A DNA stretch of 64,000 bases from Euleptes europaea (taxonomy: Eukaryota; Chordata; Lepidosauria; Squamata; Sphaerodactylidae): assembly GCF_029931775.1 (NCBI RefSeq), contig NC_079318.1, positions 73,195,614-73,259,613 on the forward strand. The letters run 5' to 3'. Positions 40,141 to 63,811 of the stretch are shown piece by piece. How positions within the stretch are numbered: position 1 is the first letter of the stretch; every line of letters starts with the position of its first letter. Made by a program: the position numbers and the translations under genes. The notes under the pieces are model-generated. The model was not told the DNA's origin. It searched no databases and saw only the letters and a list, made by a program, of their open reading frames with translations.

Positions 40141-40387
40141 CATTTAATGATTATATTTCTACGCTATGTATTCTTACTACAACTATAATTCTAAACATAA
40201 ACCAACTCAATGTTCTACATACAAAATCTCCCACATACATGCAATACAAAAACCATATAATAGATCAGTCATCATACAAGTCAGTCATACAAGTCAGTCA
40301 GCCAAGTCCAGAAAGGGACTCCATGGCAGGTTCATGTCTTGTGACCAGGACAGGGCTGGAAAAGCAAAGGCCTTTCTAGGCTGTGGC

Positions 40388-40462
40388 CCCTGATCTCTGC
40401 AGTCTGGAGATCAGTTGTAATTCTGGGATAATTCCCAGCCCTAACCGGAGATTGGTAACCCT
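40388..40462 (-). mobile_element. MITE family A, right end fragment
   Basis: CTGATCTCTGCAGTCTGGAG to GGAGATTGGTAACCCTA. Confidence 0.65.
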
Positions 40463-40592
40463 AACTCTCCCCCCCTTCAGGCTTGTTCCCTCAGGAAGAG
40501 AAATATCTTGGCCTTGTTACCTTCCAGTGAGCCTCTGGATGATTCCGCTATATTTCTGTATTGGAGGTGATTCCGGGCCAAACTAGACGGTA

Positions 40593-40623
40593 TGGCATCC
40601 ATGGGTCCAACCCATGGATGCCA
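40593..40623. repeat. Perfect 14-bp hairpin
   Basis: TGGCATCCATGGGT and ACCCATGGATGCCA are perfect inverted arms around a three-base loop. Confidence 0.85.
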
Positions 40624-40669
40624 CCGCCATTTTAGAGATGAGCTTGGGACATTTAAAAATGCTGTGAGG

Positions 40670-40892
40670 TAGGGTTGCCAACCTCCAGGTACTAGCTGGA
40701 GATCTCCAGCTATTGCAACTGATATCCACCCTATCGAGATCAGTTCACCTGGAGGAAACGGCTGCATTGCCAATTGGACTCTATGTAGGATTGCCTGGTC
40801 CTTCTTTGCCACCGGCAGGAGGTTTTTGGAGTGGAGCCTGAGGTGGGAGGGGTTTGGGGAGGGGAGGGACTTTGTTGCCATAGAGTCTATAC
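40670..40892. mobile_element. Two MITE family A halves joined head to head
   Basis: A + copy (TAGGGTTGCCAACCTCC to ATTGGACTCTATG, 40670-40785) is followed without gap by a - copy (TAGGATTGCCTGGTCC to CATAGAGTC, 40786-40892). Both lack the inner or distal half. Confidence 0.75.
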
Positions 40893-41656
40893 TGATACCC
40901 CCTTTGGGGTGAGGAGAGGACATACTAGAAATCCATTTACCGGCGTTTTCTCAAAATGCTGGATATTGGCAGTCAGTCACCAGTTGTTCACTTGACCTGG
41001 TCATAGAATTTCAAGACTGGAATTTTGAGCAGACAACTGGCCCACCAACGGTCCCTTGGAGCAAAGTGTCCATGGCAACAACATAACATACAATCCCATA
41101 TCGATTACTGAGAAGAAATTCCCACAGCTGCTCTTGAACTTGAGATGTCTCTCTTTCCTCCTATGCTTAACACTTTTTAGCAACACTATGGTGTTAGTCC
41201 AATTCTCCCCCCCCCCCAGCTTACTTGTAACTGCAAGTCAGAATTCTCTTACTTTCAGGGTTGGCCAGTGATCAAAAAAGATTCAGCCAATTCATTGGTC
41301 AAATATTCTTAAAACATCCTATGAATTTGTTCCATGAATGGTGGTGCTTTTTGCTGGAGCAAGGAGTCTCTGAAGATCCTTGTGCTTCAGGGGAAAGCAT
41401 CGCCATTAGTGGAATGGATTTGCAGGATCTCACCCATTAACTTGCTTTAGTGTACACACACAAAACCCTTAATAGTAAACAAGGGTGATACTTAATGCAG
41501 TTACAAAAAACACCTTAAATGTTATTGTGAAACAACAAAACTATCTTTTAAACAAAAAATGTAGATGGGACCTTGCCTCCCACCAGCAACACTTTCTTTC
41601 TGCCGCTGCTTGGAGCAGAGGCAGGAGAAAAAAGATACCAGAGTTGCTTGCTGTGT

Positions 41657-41796
41657 GACATCACTTCTGGGGAAAACCCAGAAGTGAATTTACGTTGCTG
41701 TAGGAAATGCTGGATGCCTTATGATTTTACCAAAGTTTCCAGTGATTCCCAGAGTGATGTGGCATCACTTCGGGTTTCCCTGGAAGTGACATCATG
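41657..41796. repeat. GTGACATCACTTC-type palindromic repeat
   Basis: GTGACATCACTTCTGGGGAA, GTGGCATCACTTCGGGTTTC and GGAAGTGACATCATGCC occur in both orientations, as in a known kind of reptile satellite-like repeat. I cannot name it. Confidence 0.4.
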
Positions 41797-41895
41797 CCAT
41801 GTGCAACGATCCCACATGTTCCTGCCCCCATCTCCCGCCGGTTGCCAGATCTAAGGGATTTATTTGCTGGTAAAAAAGGAAGGTAAGGTCCCCCA

Positions 41896-42158
41896 TGAGA
41901 AACAGTGTGGTGTAGTGGTTAAGAGCGGTGGACTTTAATCTGGTGAACTGGGTTGGTTTCCCCACTCCTCCACATGAAGCCTGCTGGGAGGCCAGTAACA
42001 GTCCTATAAGAACTCTCTCAGCCCCATCTAACTCACAAGGTCCCTGTTGTGAGTTTGAGGTGGGGGAAGGGAAGGTGACGGTATTCCGGTAATCCACTTT
42101 GAGACTCTTTACGGTAGAGAAAAGTGGGGTATAAAAACCAATCTTTCTTCTTCTTCTT
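41896..42158 (+). mobile_element. Sauria-type SINE
   Basis: GAAACAGTGTGGTGTAGTGG and TTAAGAGCGG is the head; the body ends GAGACTCTTTACGGTAGAG, AAAACCAATC and (TTC)n. Confidence 0.82.
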
Positions 42159-42571
42159 TGACCACCAGAGGAGGCTATGCTATGGATCATGGGACCTGCA
42201 TCTACAAAAGCAGCCATGTGGGATGTAGGCTGTAGCAAGGAGGGGAATCGGGCAAGATTATTATAAAGCTTTTAACAGGATTAACTAAGGTTCTATCAAT
42301 ATTAATGATTTCCTGAACAGTTATGACATTTATCCTGGTCGACCAGAATCAGCTAACATTAGAAAATTGAAAATGAATTAAAGCCAATGTTCAAACGTCT
42401 GTTTGGAGACGTTCGCAGTTACAGCAATACATAGAAGGAGAAACTTTGCTGTGCTGCAGGGCTCGGGGCCAAGCAGGCTGTCTACCGCCCTTGCTAACAA
42501 ATGACAGCGGCACAGATTTAAAAAAGAAACCAAAACCTAAGCTACCACCTGTGCAATGAATACTTGACCAC

Positions 42572-42780
42572 TAAGGTTGCCAACCTCCAGGTATTAGCGG
42601 GCGATCTCCTGCTATTACAACTGATCTCCAGTCGATAGAGACCAGTTCACCTGGAGAAAATGGCCGCTTTGGCAATTGGACTCTATGGCATTGAAGTCCC
42701 TCCCCTCCCCAAACCCCTCCCTCCTCAGGCTCCGCCCCAAAAACCTCCCGATGGTGGCAAAGAGGGACCTGGCAACGATA
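42572..42780 (+). mobile_element. MITE family A with perfect 8-bp duplication
   Basis: TAAGGTTGCCAACCTCC to CTGGCAACGATA, 209 bases, flanked by TTGACCAC at 42564-42571 and 42781-42788. Confidence 0.92.
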
Positions 42781-42789
42781 TTGACCACT

Positions 42790-45700
42790 GTCAAACAAGA
42801 GGCAGTCAGTTGTTTGCACACGAACAATCAATTAGCTGGGGTACCCTCCCTGCTTCGTATTGCTCGTAAATAAAAACGCAGCACACAGAATGTCTTCCCT
42901 TTAAAATTTTATTCAAATAGGCATCATTGATGACTTGTGGTACTGGAGGGGGGGGGGGAAGAGATCCCCAAGTCTTCTCTCTGTACAGTGGAACAGAACT
43001 GATACAACTAAGAGCCTCCCCTCAGCTCTAGAGGAGACTATTCATTCCTGTTAAATTGGCATTTGGAACTTCGTCAAGCTGGTGCTCGACTGCAATCCTA
43101 ATGACCTTCTGCACACTTCCTTGAAAGTCCCCACCCATCTCAGGCAAGTTAACACACACAACAGCCAGCATGTTCCCGACTTCAGGTGCATTTTAGGATA
43201 GGCAGGAAGGTGCTGGTATGAGTAAATATTTCTGAATAGTCACTAAACCTATGTCCCTAATCTTGCAAAAATCATGGCACATTTGTTTCTGTGGCCCTGA
43301 GCAGTTTCATTCACTTTCCTCCGCCACGACGTAATTTTTCCTCATGATTTACTGCCCAGCTTATAGAAAAAAGAGGTGGTTGTTTAAACACAGCAGCCGC
43401 TCAATAGACAGTTACAGACCACAGTTCTACAGTTAAGGAGGGGGGATGTAAGGTTACTTTATAAGGCAGGAGGGTCTGGAGTGTGAGGGCAAAGGTGGGC
43501 ATGTAAAAGAGCTTCAAGGAGCCTTCTGCTTATTTGATCAAGATCAGCTTCACAGACACAGTGGGCCAAATATTTCACTTAAGCTGGGGCAACAGCCCTG
43601 ACCCAAAGTTCAGGTTCTCTCAGACCTGGTCATAATACAAGCTGCTCCCGCAGAGATTATTTCAGTTTGAGTGCTTGGGAGGTACATTTTGTGAATCTTA
43701 CTTTCAGGTTTGAGAGAACACTCTCCTAAGGGATGTGGGGAGGGGAGAGCCAGCGGTTCATTGAGTATTTCTCAAACAAAGATAACGGGAAAGATGTCCT
43801 GCACTATAAACAACTACCAGGTTTCTACCAGTTTAACGGCCAATGGTGGATCGATGTGTTTTGAGGCTTGAGGTGGCAGCCATCCATCCCCTGATCCAGA
43901 GTTAATCCTAAAGAGAAAGAGGGCAACAAATAGAATAGCCTGGCAAGCTACATATACCCTTACAGGGCTTCTTGAGCCAAGTTCAGCCATTTTGGCTGCT
44001 CAGGCAATGAAGAAGGGCAGACATAGTCTAGAGGGAAACAATGCACAGCTCATCGCCTTGCTTTTAAAGAACCGGAGGGGGGGTTATCATCTTTGGCTCC
44101 TGGGGTGGTGGTGGGCAGGTAGGCATCTGGCTGGCAATGGGTGAGATGGGAGGTTGCTGCATCCCAAAACCTTGAGGCAACTCCCTCGGGTCAATTCATT
44201 ACAGCTGGCCTTGTTAACGGTCAAAGCCTCTCCTGAAGAACTCTGGAATCTGTAGTTTGATGAGGTGATGACAATTCTGTGAGAAATCCTAGACCCTTCA
44301 CAAATAGTTTTCAAGCTCCCCTGGGGAAAAGAATCCCTTGCCACCACACGAGATGGCGCAGGGTCTGGGAGAGCTAGAGATGTGACCTTTTGATCCAGGA
44401 GATCCCCATATCAAATCTCTGCTGTGCTCTCTCAGCTCTCCAGTTACACTAATCGCATAATACCGGTCTCCCTTACCGGATTACAAAATAAACGGGATTA
44501 CAAAAATGTCTTAAATTTGTAAAGATGCCAGAATACAATTGTCTTATTAGAAATATCTAGCTGTACCGCTTGCAGAGGGTATGGCAGTACTATGGTGTCA
44601 GCCATTCAAGACATTTCCCTGTTCTGAAGACAGCTATTCTGTCAAAAGACTAGTTAAGGACATTCTGTAAATTTACAGGATCCTTGAGTGAGAGGGTGTG
44701 GGTGGGTGTTCACTGTTCAAACCTTATAAAAGAAATGAATTTTGTGACCTTGAAATCCTGAGCTACACCAGACATGGTGTGGATACTGAAGTGCTGGTTT
44801 GCAGTTTAATTCTTGCTTTTTAACTCTTTGCCAGCTTCCACCTGGCAAGGATGCTCCACTTTGATTTCATGGCCACTGTGAATGCACAGGCATGACGTTG
44901 CCAATGCAGTGTCTGCATAGGAAGTTTCCCATGCACGTTCCCCTATCTCTTTTTCTGATTTTCCCTTTCCACATGTGCTCTGCAGTGACTCCACCTTCAC
45001 TCTTGGGGGGAGGGGTCTGTTCGTCATGACTGTTGTGATGAATCATTACCTTTTTTTTCCCTTCACACATGCACTATAGCGCCATAACTTCTATTAAACT
45101 TGAAAGTAAATTCCTAAATGGCAATAGACCATTACAGTGCAATCATAACTAATTTTTTAAGCAGAATCTGCCAATGGTACAACAGGAAAAATGTTGGGAA
45201 AATGGTACCTATGAGGGGCTGGTCGTGGGAAAATGGTGCCCATGTAGGCAGGATCTTTGCAGGGCAAGAAAAAGTGCACCATTCCTTAAAGACTGAGTCC
45301 TAATACATTTGGAGTACATTCTTTCCAAAAAGATTGAAGTCAAAGCAGATTTGAGAAAGAATGAATGGAGGTCAGGGAAAGTCTGGAAATGGAACAACTG
45401 GAGCATGATGTAATGTGGAAGCTCCAAAAAGTGCTCTGGTTTGTAAGTCAAAGTGGAGAAGAGCTGCCTTGTAGAAGCAGACTCTCCCTCCACCCTACCT
45501 CTGATCTCCCTACACGGTGGTACCTCCCTGTCACTTACCAACTTTTGGTTGACTCTCATCTCTAAGTCTGCAGGCCTATCTATCGACCCCCTTTTCTTTC
45601 CTACACTGTTGGGAGGAAGTGACCAAACAATGAGTTGAAGATCTAAATGCACACAGGCCAAGATCAACCTCAGTGAAAGTTTAGCTGGTTGGCAAGCTGT

Positions 45701-46130
45701 CCTTGGGGCAGGTGACCATCTCAAATGACAAGTTTACCATGCTGTTCTTCCCTGGCAGAACAAGGACCCATCAGGTCATTTATATCTACAACTGGCACTC
45801 CAATCCTCTGTCTCTTCTGCTGCCACGTTCTTTTCATTTTGCTCTTTTAGGCTTCTGCTGCATAATGTTGCAAGGAAATATGGCACCTTCTTTATGAAAT
45901 GCGGCACCAAGAAGCCACCTTATCAGTGTCTGGGTCAAGAGGGGCGTACCTGAGATGCAGGTGGGCTGTCCTATTCCATTACATCGAGTAACACCACCAC
46001 CACCATGCACAGCCAAAACAGGTGAGACAAAAATTGATCTGTGTTTGAAATAATACATTATGCTTTGGTAGAATGAATTTGCCGTAAGCCTCTGGTATGA
46101 TTTGGTATATTGTAAGCTACACCTTAAAGG
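42790..46130. other. Repeat-poor block downstream of TDH, possible non-coding exon on the - strand
   Basis: No SINE, LINE or MITE is recognised over more than 3 kb, unlike the surrounding 30 kb. On the - strand there is a good acceptor (CTCTTTCTCTTTAG, around 43911) and an AATAAA (about 42908-42913). Together they would bound an exon of about 1 kb with only short open frames. It could be a TDH alternative 3' UTR, a non-coding RNA, or nothing. Confidence 0.3.
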
Positions 46131-46137
46131 ACTTAGT

Positions 46138-46280
46138 AGAAAGAACCAGTGTCATGGTTAAAGCACTAAACTCAGACTGAGGAGCCCTAGGTTTGAGTTC
46201 TTTTGGGACAGATGGTCTTTTAGCATAACCAGCTTCATGGGACTGTTGTGAGAAAAATGCAATCCCCTTGTAAACGGCCC
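46138..46280 (+). mobile_element. Diverged Sauria-type SINE
   Basis: AGAAAGAACCAGTGTCATGG, GAGGAGCCCTAGGTTTGAG and CATGGGACTGTTGTGAG keep the order of the older subfamily. Confidence 0.45.
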
Positions 46281-46683
46281 CTGGCTCCCACATTCCCATT
46301 ATCTCAGCAGATATGTCATCCCAATCCTGCATCTGCTAATGTCAACTTTGCTTTTAAGTTGTAATCCAATATCCAACAAAAAGACATGGAAGAAGCACCA
46401 AAGAATAAGAAAATAAGAACATCCTAGGTATTAGGCAAGGGGTTTTGTTTTGGAAGGGGGAGCAAGATATACCTTACAGAAACCAAATAATGTTGGCCCA
46501 TGAGACCAACAGCTAGACTGCAACCAAGAATACTTGAAACATTGTTCTCAGTACCAAGTCATATTCAGCTAGCTTGATAAAAACTGGAAGAAAAGTGAAC
46601 CAAGAGAAAGAAGCCACCCAACACACTTGTGGGAAGTGTAACAGTGCCAGGGACTGCTTCAAGACTTAGAAACGGAGGAAATT

Positions 46684-46689
46684 TTTATT
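46684..46689 (-). promoter_or_regulatory. Candidate TDH polyadenylation signal
   Basis: AATAAA reads on the - strand about 40 bases after the TDH stop, which would give a very short 3' UTR. An alternative is a much longer UTR or a further exon ending near 42.9 kb. Confidence 0.5.
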
Positions 46690-46728
46690 AGTCATATTGA
46701 ACAAAGAGGCTGCAGTATGCAAGGAGGG

Positions 46729-58346
<11,618 letters not shown>

Positions 58347-58423
58347 TGTTCCCACTGCAAGTACGCTGGAAGAAAAACACAAAGTTACAGTCACTAATAA
58401 CCCATTTTGCTAGCTTTTCCGTA

Positions 58424-58629
58424 TGGTGAACTGGATTTGTTTCTCCACTCCTACACATGAAGCCAGCTGGGTGACCTTGGGCCAGTCACACACTCTCAGC
58501 CCCACCTACCTCACAGGGTGTCTGTTGTGGGGAGGGGAAGGGAAGGTGATTGTAAGCTGGTTTGATTCTGCCTTAAGTGGTAGAGAAAGTCAGCATATAG
58601 AAACCAACTCTTCTACTTCTTCTTCTTCT
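58424..58629 (+). mobile_element. Sauria-type SINE, 5'-truncated, about 60 bp upstream of TDH exon 1
   Basis: GTGAACTGGATTTGTTTCTC to the (CTT)n tail; the tRNA-like head is missing. Confidence 0.82.
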
Positions 58630-58986
58630 ATGGTAATTTACTTTCAGTTACTGCTTTGGAAAATCCAGGCTTGTCTAATTATTGGAATGTACCAGAAGTA
58701 ACACAAAAGCTTGCAGTGGATATTACTATGGAACATTCCAACCTAATAATGCTATTTGCTTTAGGATTGCCCTGTTGACAACCATTTGTATAGAGCTAGT
58801 ATTCAGTTGTACACTGGATTGCATCCAATGGCCATAAACCAAAGACGTTTTGCAAGTCTGCCAGTTGTTTCCTTAACTCCTGCAACCCAAGGGGACACTG
58901 TAGAGCCTGCTCAAGACAGCAGGTGGAAAATCCAAATGGCACACTTGTCTTGTTGACTAAGACATCAGATATTCTCTTGCATAAGG

Positions 58987-59345
58987 TTCATAGAATCATA
59001 GAGTTGGAAGGGACCACCAGGGCCATCAAGTCCAACCCCCTGCACAATGCAGGAAATTCACAACTACCTCCCCCCATCCACACCCCTAGTGACCAGAAGA
59101 TGGCCAAGATGCCCTCCCTCTCATCATCTGCCTAAGGTCACAGAACCAGCATTGCTGACAGATGGCCATCTAACCTCTTTTTAAAAACCTCCAGGGAAGG
59201 AGAGCTTACCACCTCCCGAGGAAGCCTGTTCCACTGAGGAACCGCTCTGTTAGAAAATTCTTCCTAATGTCTAGACGGAAACTCTTTTGATTTAATTTCA
59301 ACCCGTTGGTTCTGGTCTGACCTTCTTGAGCAACAGAAAACAACT
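58987..59345 (-). mobile_element. CR1 LINE 3' end
   Basis: The + strand starts with CATAGAATCATAGAGTTGG, the reverse of the CR1 terminus. The - strand translates to LFSVAQEGQTRTNGLKLNQK then SFRLDIRKNFLTERF, the ORF2 C-terminus. Confidence 0.9.
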
Positions 59346-59349
59346 TGCT

Positions 59350-60205
59350 GAAACAAATAGGCATTATGCAAAAGAGCCAATAGAAACTATCCACCATCAC
59401 ACACCACCTGTATCTGAACTTGGTGCAATTGACTTGATTGAAGGAAAATGCTGTACAGCTTTTGCAGGATCAAAAGGAAAAAGGACTGATCAGTTAAGTT
59501 GTAGCAAACATGAAAGTTATCTGGGAACAGGCACAGAATACATTAATGCAGCACCTTTTAAAGTGGCATTTCTACAATAAATGTTTTTAGCGGTTACTAA
59601 TGATAAGTGTTTTGAAAGACACAATGCTTTATTCTTTACCATATCTGTTGGAATATGCCCCAATGTCACTAGCTCTCACAGCCAGCCAGAACAAGCAAGA
59701 TTACACCTGTTGGCTGTAAATCTGATGCAGGGGTGAAGAGTTCAGACTGCTGATTCAAACTACTGATGAAGTGGCAGCAGCTTTCCACAGGGCCATGGAA
59801 TGGAGAAAGAGAGGAATACCAGCACCATCGCTTTGATACAATCCTTCTATAGGCACGCCCAAACTAGAATGCTGGTTAGAAAACTCAGTAACTGACAGAA
59901 GGGGCTGGGGCTCCATCTGATCAAATATAAATTTTTCATCAAGATCAGCGATAAGAAAAGCTATCAGCCCTTGCAGGGAAAAATATCCTTAGTTACTACA
60001 GTTCTGCAGAATCTGCATCCTGGCCATTCCTCCTTTAGTGTTTGGCTTCCTAGAGGAGAAACTAAAGTTACAGATGATCCATTTACTTAAAAGAATACTG
60101 TATTTTATGGCCTTTTAAAAAGGCTTTGCATTCCTCCCCACACCCCTTCCAGAGTAGTAATATGAGCCTACAGAAACCAGGCACTTCTCACTTTTCCTGT
60201 TCAGC
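59350..60205. other. TDH 5' UTR intron, unique
   Basis: No repeat or exon-like frame recognised between the CR1 copy and the proposed first exon. Confidence 0.4.
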
Positions 60206-60209
60206 TTAC

Positions 60210-60300
60210 CTCCTTTCCTGCCAGTGGCTCTGCAGAGAAAGAGAGATGAGTCAGAGGGGCATATATAGGGCACAGCCTCTCTGCTCAGCCAATCAGGAGT
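60210..60300 (-). promoter_or_regulatory. Likely TDH core promoter and 5' non-coding exon
   Basis: On the - strand, in order, lie a CCAAT box in reverse orientation (60289-60293), a TATA box (CTATATATG, around 60261-60268) and, about 50 bases further, a clean donor (GGAG/GTAAGC) after 60210. Transcription would start near 60235 and give an untranslated exon of roughly 25-30 bases that splices to the acceptor before 58365. Spacing of all three elements fits a TATA-driven vertebrate promoter. The start site is inferred, not seen. Confidence 0.6.
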
Positions 60301-60304
60301 CTGG

Positions 60305-61590
60305 AGGGAGTGGGAGTTGTCCACTAGGTTATGCACACCCACATGATATCAGCACAAGGCAGATACATCACTGTACAGTTTATTTGACTTAAAATAACGT
60401 CATCCCACCACAGGCGGAGGATTTTGCAGAGGGCATGCAGCATGCTATTTTTCTAAGACAGTCATAACCACATGATAGCCTCAGGGAATAGGAGGCTAAA
60501 TTAACCCTTACGGATTGGGTGCTACTCTGTGGCTACTGCGGTGACACCAAAAGGTAATGATGCTTCTGAACTACAAGCTGGGGCTGGAATCAGCCACTTG
60601 AAAGAGACCAAAAGGCACCAGAGTCACCTATTGCAACAGAACAGGACCATCTTTCTGGCACATATGTGCACGGATCAACCTACACAATCTGCAAAGCAGA
60701 CACATCTTAACTGAATGAGCTATGCCATCAGACAGTCAAAAGATACATGTAACAAGTCAGAAAAGGTTCTCCTAGGTTGCTTGTCAGGCCACCCTTTAGA
60801 GAAGTCCTTCCCATAATGCTCAGCCAGGATTTAGCACATGAGAACACCATACAACTCGTTCTCTCCAGAAAATACAGCCCCACACTTTCCAACACTCCAT
60901 ATGGTATAAAGGTGAGGGGGGGGGGATTGAGAGAGTCCTTGAGAAAAAAAAGAACTCCTCCTCCCAAGTTCTCTCTCCCCTCCCCAAATTTTCACATCCC
61001 TGTCCCTGCCTGATGCACCTGCCACAGGGCTGTGTCAAGGGACAGTTCCCCCTGACATTGCTCTTCTGCCCATGGTGGGCATGGCTAAGAACAAGCCCTT
61101 CCCAGCAGCAGCAGCAACCCCAGCTGGGAATCAGAGCACACGATAGTGCAGTGGGCAGGGGATTAGGGCCATTCCTGCCAAACAGATTTCCCTATTTGCA
61201 TTCTGGGTGCCATTTTGTCAGATTAAGCGATGTTATCTCAGTTTAGTTTTCCATGTAATTCTTGGGTTTGGGTGCGCCCCTATCCCATCTTTGGGCACTC
61301 AGAGTTCCCTTACTTTCCTTTCAGCAAATCATAGCTTGTGGCTACATATGACCCAGGCCTACAGAGCTCTCCTCAGACACAGAGCTGCAAAACAGTTTGA
61401 TCATCGATCCCAAGTAGACTGTGGTTTCCTGAGAAAGGCAATGGAACCATATGTTCCCAGTTGTAAGAAACGCTACGCCTGAACTGAATAATGATCATAT
61501 GGATGGATTCTTGGATCTTGGATGCCTAATAGTGATGCTGGCTTCTAAGGAATCTTTCTGTCTGGGCACAGATGGGTGCATACACAATTA
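60305..61590. other. Upstream flank of TDH, nothing recognised
   Basis: The stretch is unique sequence with a short G run near 60917 and a CAG cluster at 61104. I see no gene. Confidence 0.4.
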
Positions 61591-61596
61591 TATGGC

Positions 61597-61805
61597 TAGT
61601 GTTACCAACCTCCAGGTACTAGCTGGAGATCTCCTGCTATTACAACTGATCTCCAGCCAACAGAGATCAGTTCACCTGGAGAAAATGGCCGCTTTGGCAA
61701 TTGGACTCTATGGCATTGAAGTCCCTCCCCTCCCCAAGCCTCACCCTCCTCAGGCTCCACCCCAAAAACATCCTACCGGTAACAAAGAGGGACTAGGCAA
61801 CCCTG
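61597..61805 (+). mobile_element. MITE family A with 8-bp duplication
   Basis: TAGTGTTACCAACCTCC to CTAGGCAACCCTG, 209 bases. Flanks TATATGGC (61589-61596) and TCTATGGC (61806-61813) agree at 7 of 8. Confidence 0.88.
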
Positions 61806-62225
61806 TCTATGGCACTTTCAATGCTCTTTAGGTAGATGGGCTTTTTAAATAACTAAATTTATTAATTATAATTATTAATATAGTGCTGGCTATTACCTTT
61901 AAAGCTCTCCCCAGCTTAGGGAGTTCATACTTGTCAAACCACATCTCCCAGGATATTCTCACATGCTAGTTAATCCCTTAGAAAACCTTCTCCTCCTGGT
62001 GTCCTCTTTTAAGATTATCTGTGTAGTCACAGTTAAAGCTATGGGATGTGTGTGTGTGTAATAGTCCCAGGCCTCTAAAATGGCCTACCAACGTGGGAGT
62101 GGATGGCACCTTCACTTGTTGTATGTAGGAAGGCAAACCAGTTTCAGTTCAAAGGACATGGGTAGAAGCGAAATTGTTTTGGCAGATCTAGCTGCATTCA
62201 TAATCTCGCTAACAATGTTGTGTTG

Positions 62226-62445
62226 CCTTTAAACGGTAGTCCCCTGTGCAAGCACCAGGTCATTACTGACCCATGGGGTGATGTTACATCACGGCCTTTA
62301 CAAGGCAAGCTATGTTATGGGGTGGTTTGCCATTGCCTTCCCCAGTCATCTATACTTTACCCCCAGCAAGCTGGGTACTCATTTTACCGACCTTGGAAGG
62401 ATGGAAGGCTGAGTCAACCTTGAGCCGGCTACCTGAAACCGTGTG
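62226..62445 (-). mobile_element. tRNA-derived SINE with ACCTTTA-type tail, head lost
   Basis: GTCCCCTGTGCAAGCACC, GACCCATGGGGTGATG, GGTGGTTTGCCATTGCC and GAGTCAACCTTGAGCCGGC match 16104-16400; the box A/B part is missing. Confidence 0.75.
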
Positions 62446-62587
62446 AACAAGAGGGTTCTTATTTTTTTTAAAGCAATATTTCATCAGTTCAGCACTTCCG
62501 AGAACAAACCACACAGGCAATCATTAGAGCAGATCTTGGGCAATACAAAGAATATGTTTAAGTGAAATACTATTGCACTTTCCCTTT

Positions 62588-62655
62588 ACTCTATGAGATA
62601 CCCCCAAGGGTGTCTCATAGAGTTATTTTACTCTATGAGATACCATCGTTTTACT
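62588..62655. repeat. Palindrome plus direct repeat of ACTCTATGAGATACC
   Basis: ACTCTATGAGATACCCCC and GGGTGTCTCATAGAGT pair at 62588-62623, and ACTCTATGAGATACC is then repeated directly at 62630. Confidence 0.75.
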
Positions 62656-63265
62656 CTGCTCTGGTTAGACCTCACCTAGAGTATTGTGTTCAGTTTTGGG
62701 CACCACAATTTAAAAAAGGATGTAGACAAGCTGGAACGTGTCTAGAGGAGGGCAACAAAGATGGTGAGGGGTCTGGAGACCAAGTCCTATGAGGAAAGCT
62801 TGAAAGATCTGGGTATCTTTAGCTTGAAGAGAAGACTGAGAGGGGATATGATAACCATCTTCAAATACTTGAAGGGCTGTCATATAGAGGATGGTGCCGA
62901 GTTGTTTTCTGTTGCCCCAGAAGGTCAGACCAGAACCAACAGGTTGAAATTAAATGAAAAGAGTTTCCGTCTAGACTTTAGGAAGAATTTTCTAACAGTT
63001 AGAGCAGTTCCTCAGTGGAATAGGCTTCCTCGAGAGGTGGTGAGCTCTCCTGTTTTTAAGCAGAGGCTCAATGGCCATCTATCAGCAATGCTGATTCTAT
63101 GACCTTAGGCCGATCATGAGAGGGAGGGCATCTTGGCCATCTTCTGGGCATGGAGTGTGGATCACTGGGGGTGTGGGTGGGAGGTAGTTGTGAATTTCCT
63201 GCATTGTGCAGGGGGTTGGACTAGATGACCCTGGCTGGTCCCTTCCACTCTATGATTCTAGGGTT
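62640..63265 (+). mobile_element. CR1 LINE, C-terminal ORF2 and 3' end
   Basis: Translation gives [15 protein letters not shown], then after a frame change and a stop near 62740-62760, [40 protein letters not shown] and VPQWNRLPREVVSSPVFKQR. The 3' end GGGGTTGGACTAGATGACC and CTCTATGATTCTA is the CR1 terminus. It is 5'-truncated and dead. Confidence 0.92.
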
Positions 63266-63811
63266 CATATGAAGAAACAATTATGCTGTTATAATTTAAT
63301 AAAAATGAAATTAAGACTTTAAGTAAGCGAGCAATGAATAGGCCCTTAAACTTCCAACGATCCATTCTTAGACAGTAGGAAATAGAGATCTTGCAACCAT
63401 AAAAACAAGATTATATAAACGTCCTAGCTGGCAAGTAGCTAACAAATGCGATTAACCTTGGGTAGAACCTGACGGGTTGCTATACTAGCAAAGTAGCTTT
63501 AGTACTTGCTCCCCATATATGAATCCAAACCAGGTTTTAGAATTTGGCAAGCCTTTGACATTCATCAGTATCAACAGAGCTATTTATGGAGAGTTAATGA
63601 TTTCTAAGTGGTAATAAGAAACTTTGCCGCTTTCATTTCAAAAGTTCTTACATATGTCAATGCCACATTGAAATTGAGACAAGGCTAAAACAAGACAGGA
63701 AATAACAGTGTTATAGGCAACTATTCTTTTGTTAATCTACAGCACCCAATGTGCAACTGATGTTATCTAAATGAAAGGTAAATTGTAGAGAGATAAATTT
63801 CTATTTTAGAT
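63266..63811. other. Intergenic, nothing recognised
   Basis: AT-rich unique sequence with no repeat family or exon seen. Confidence 0.4.
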
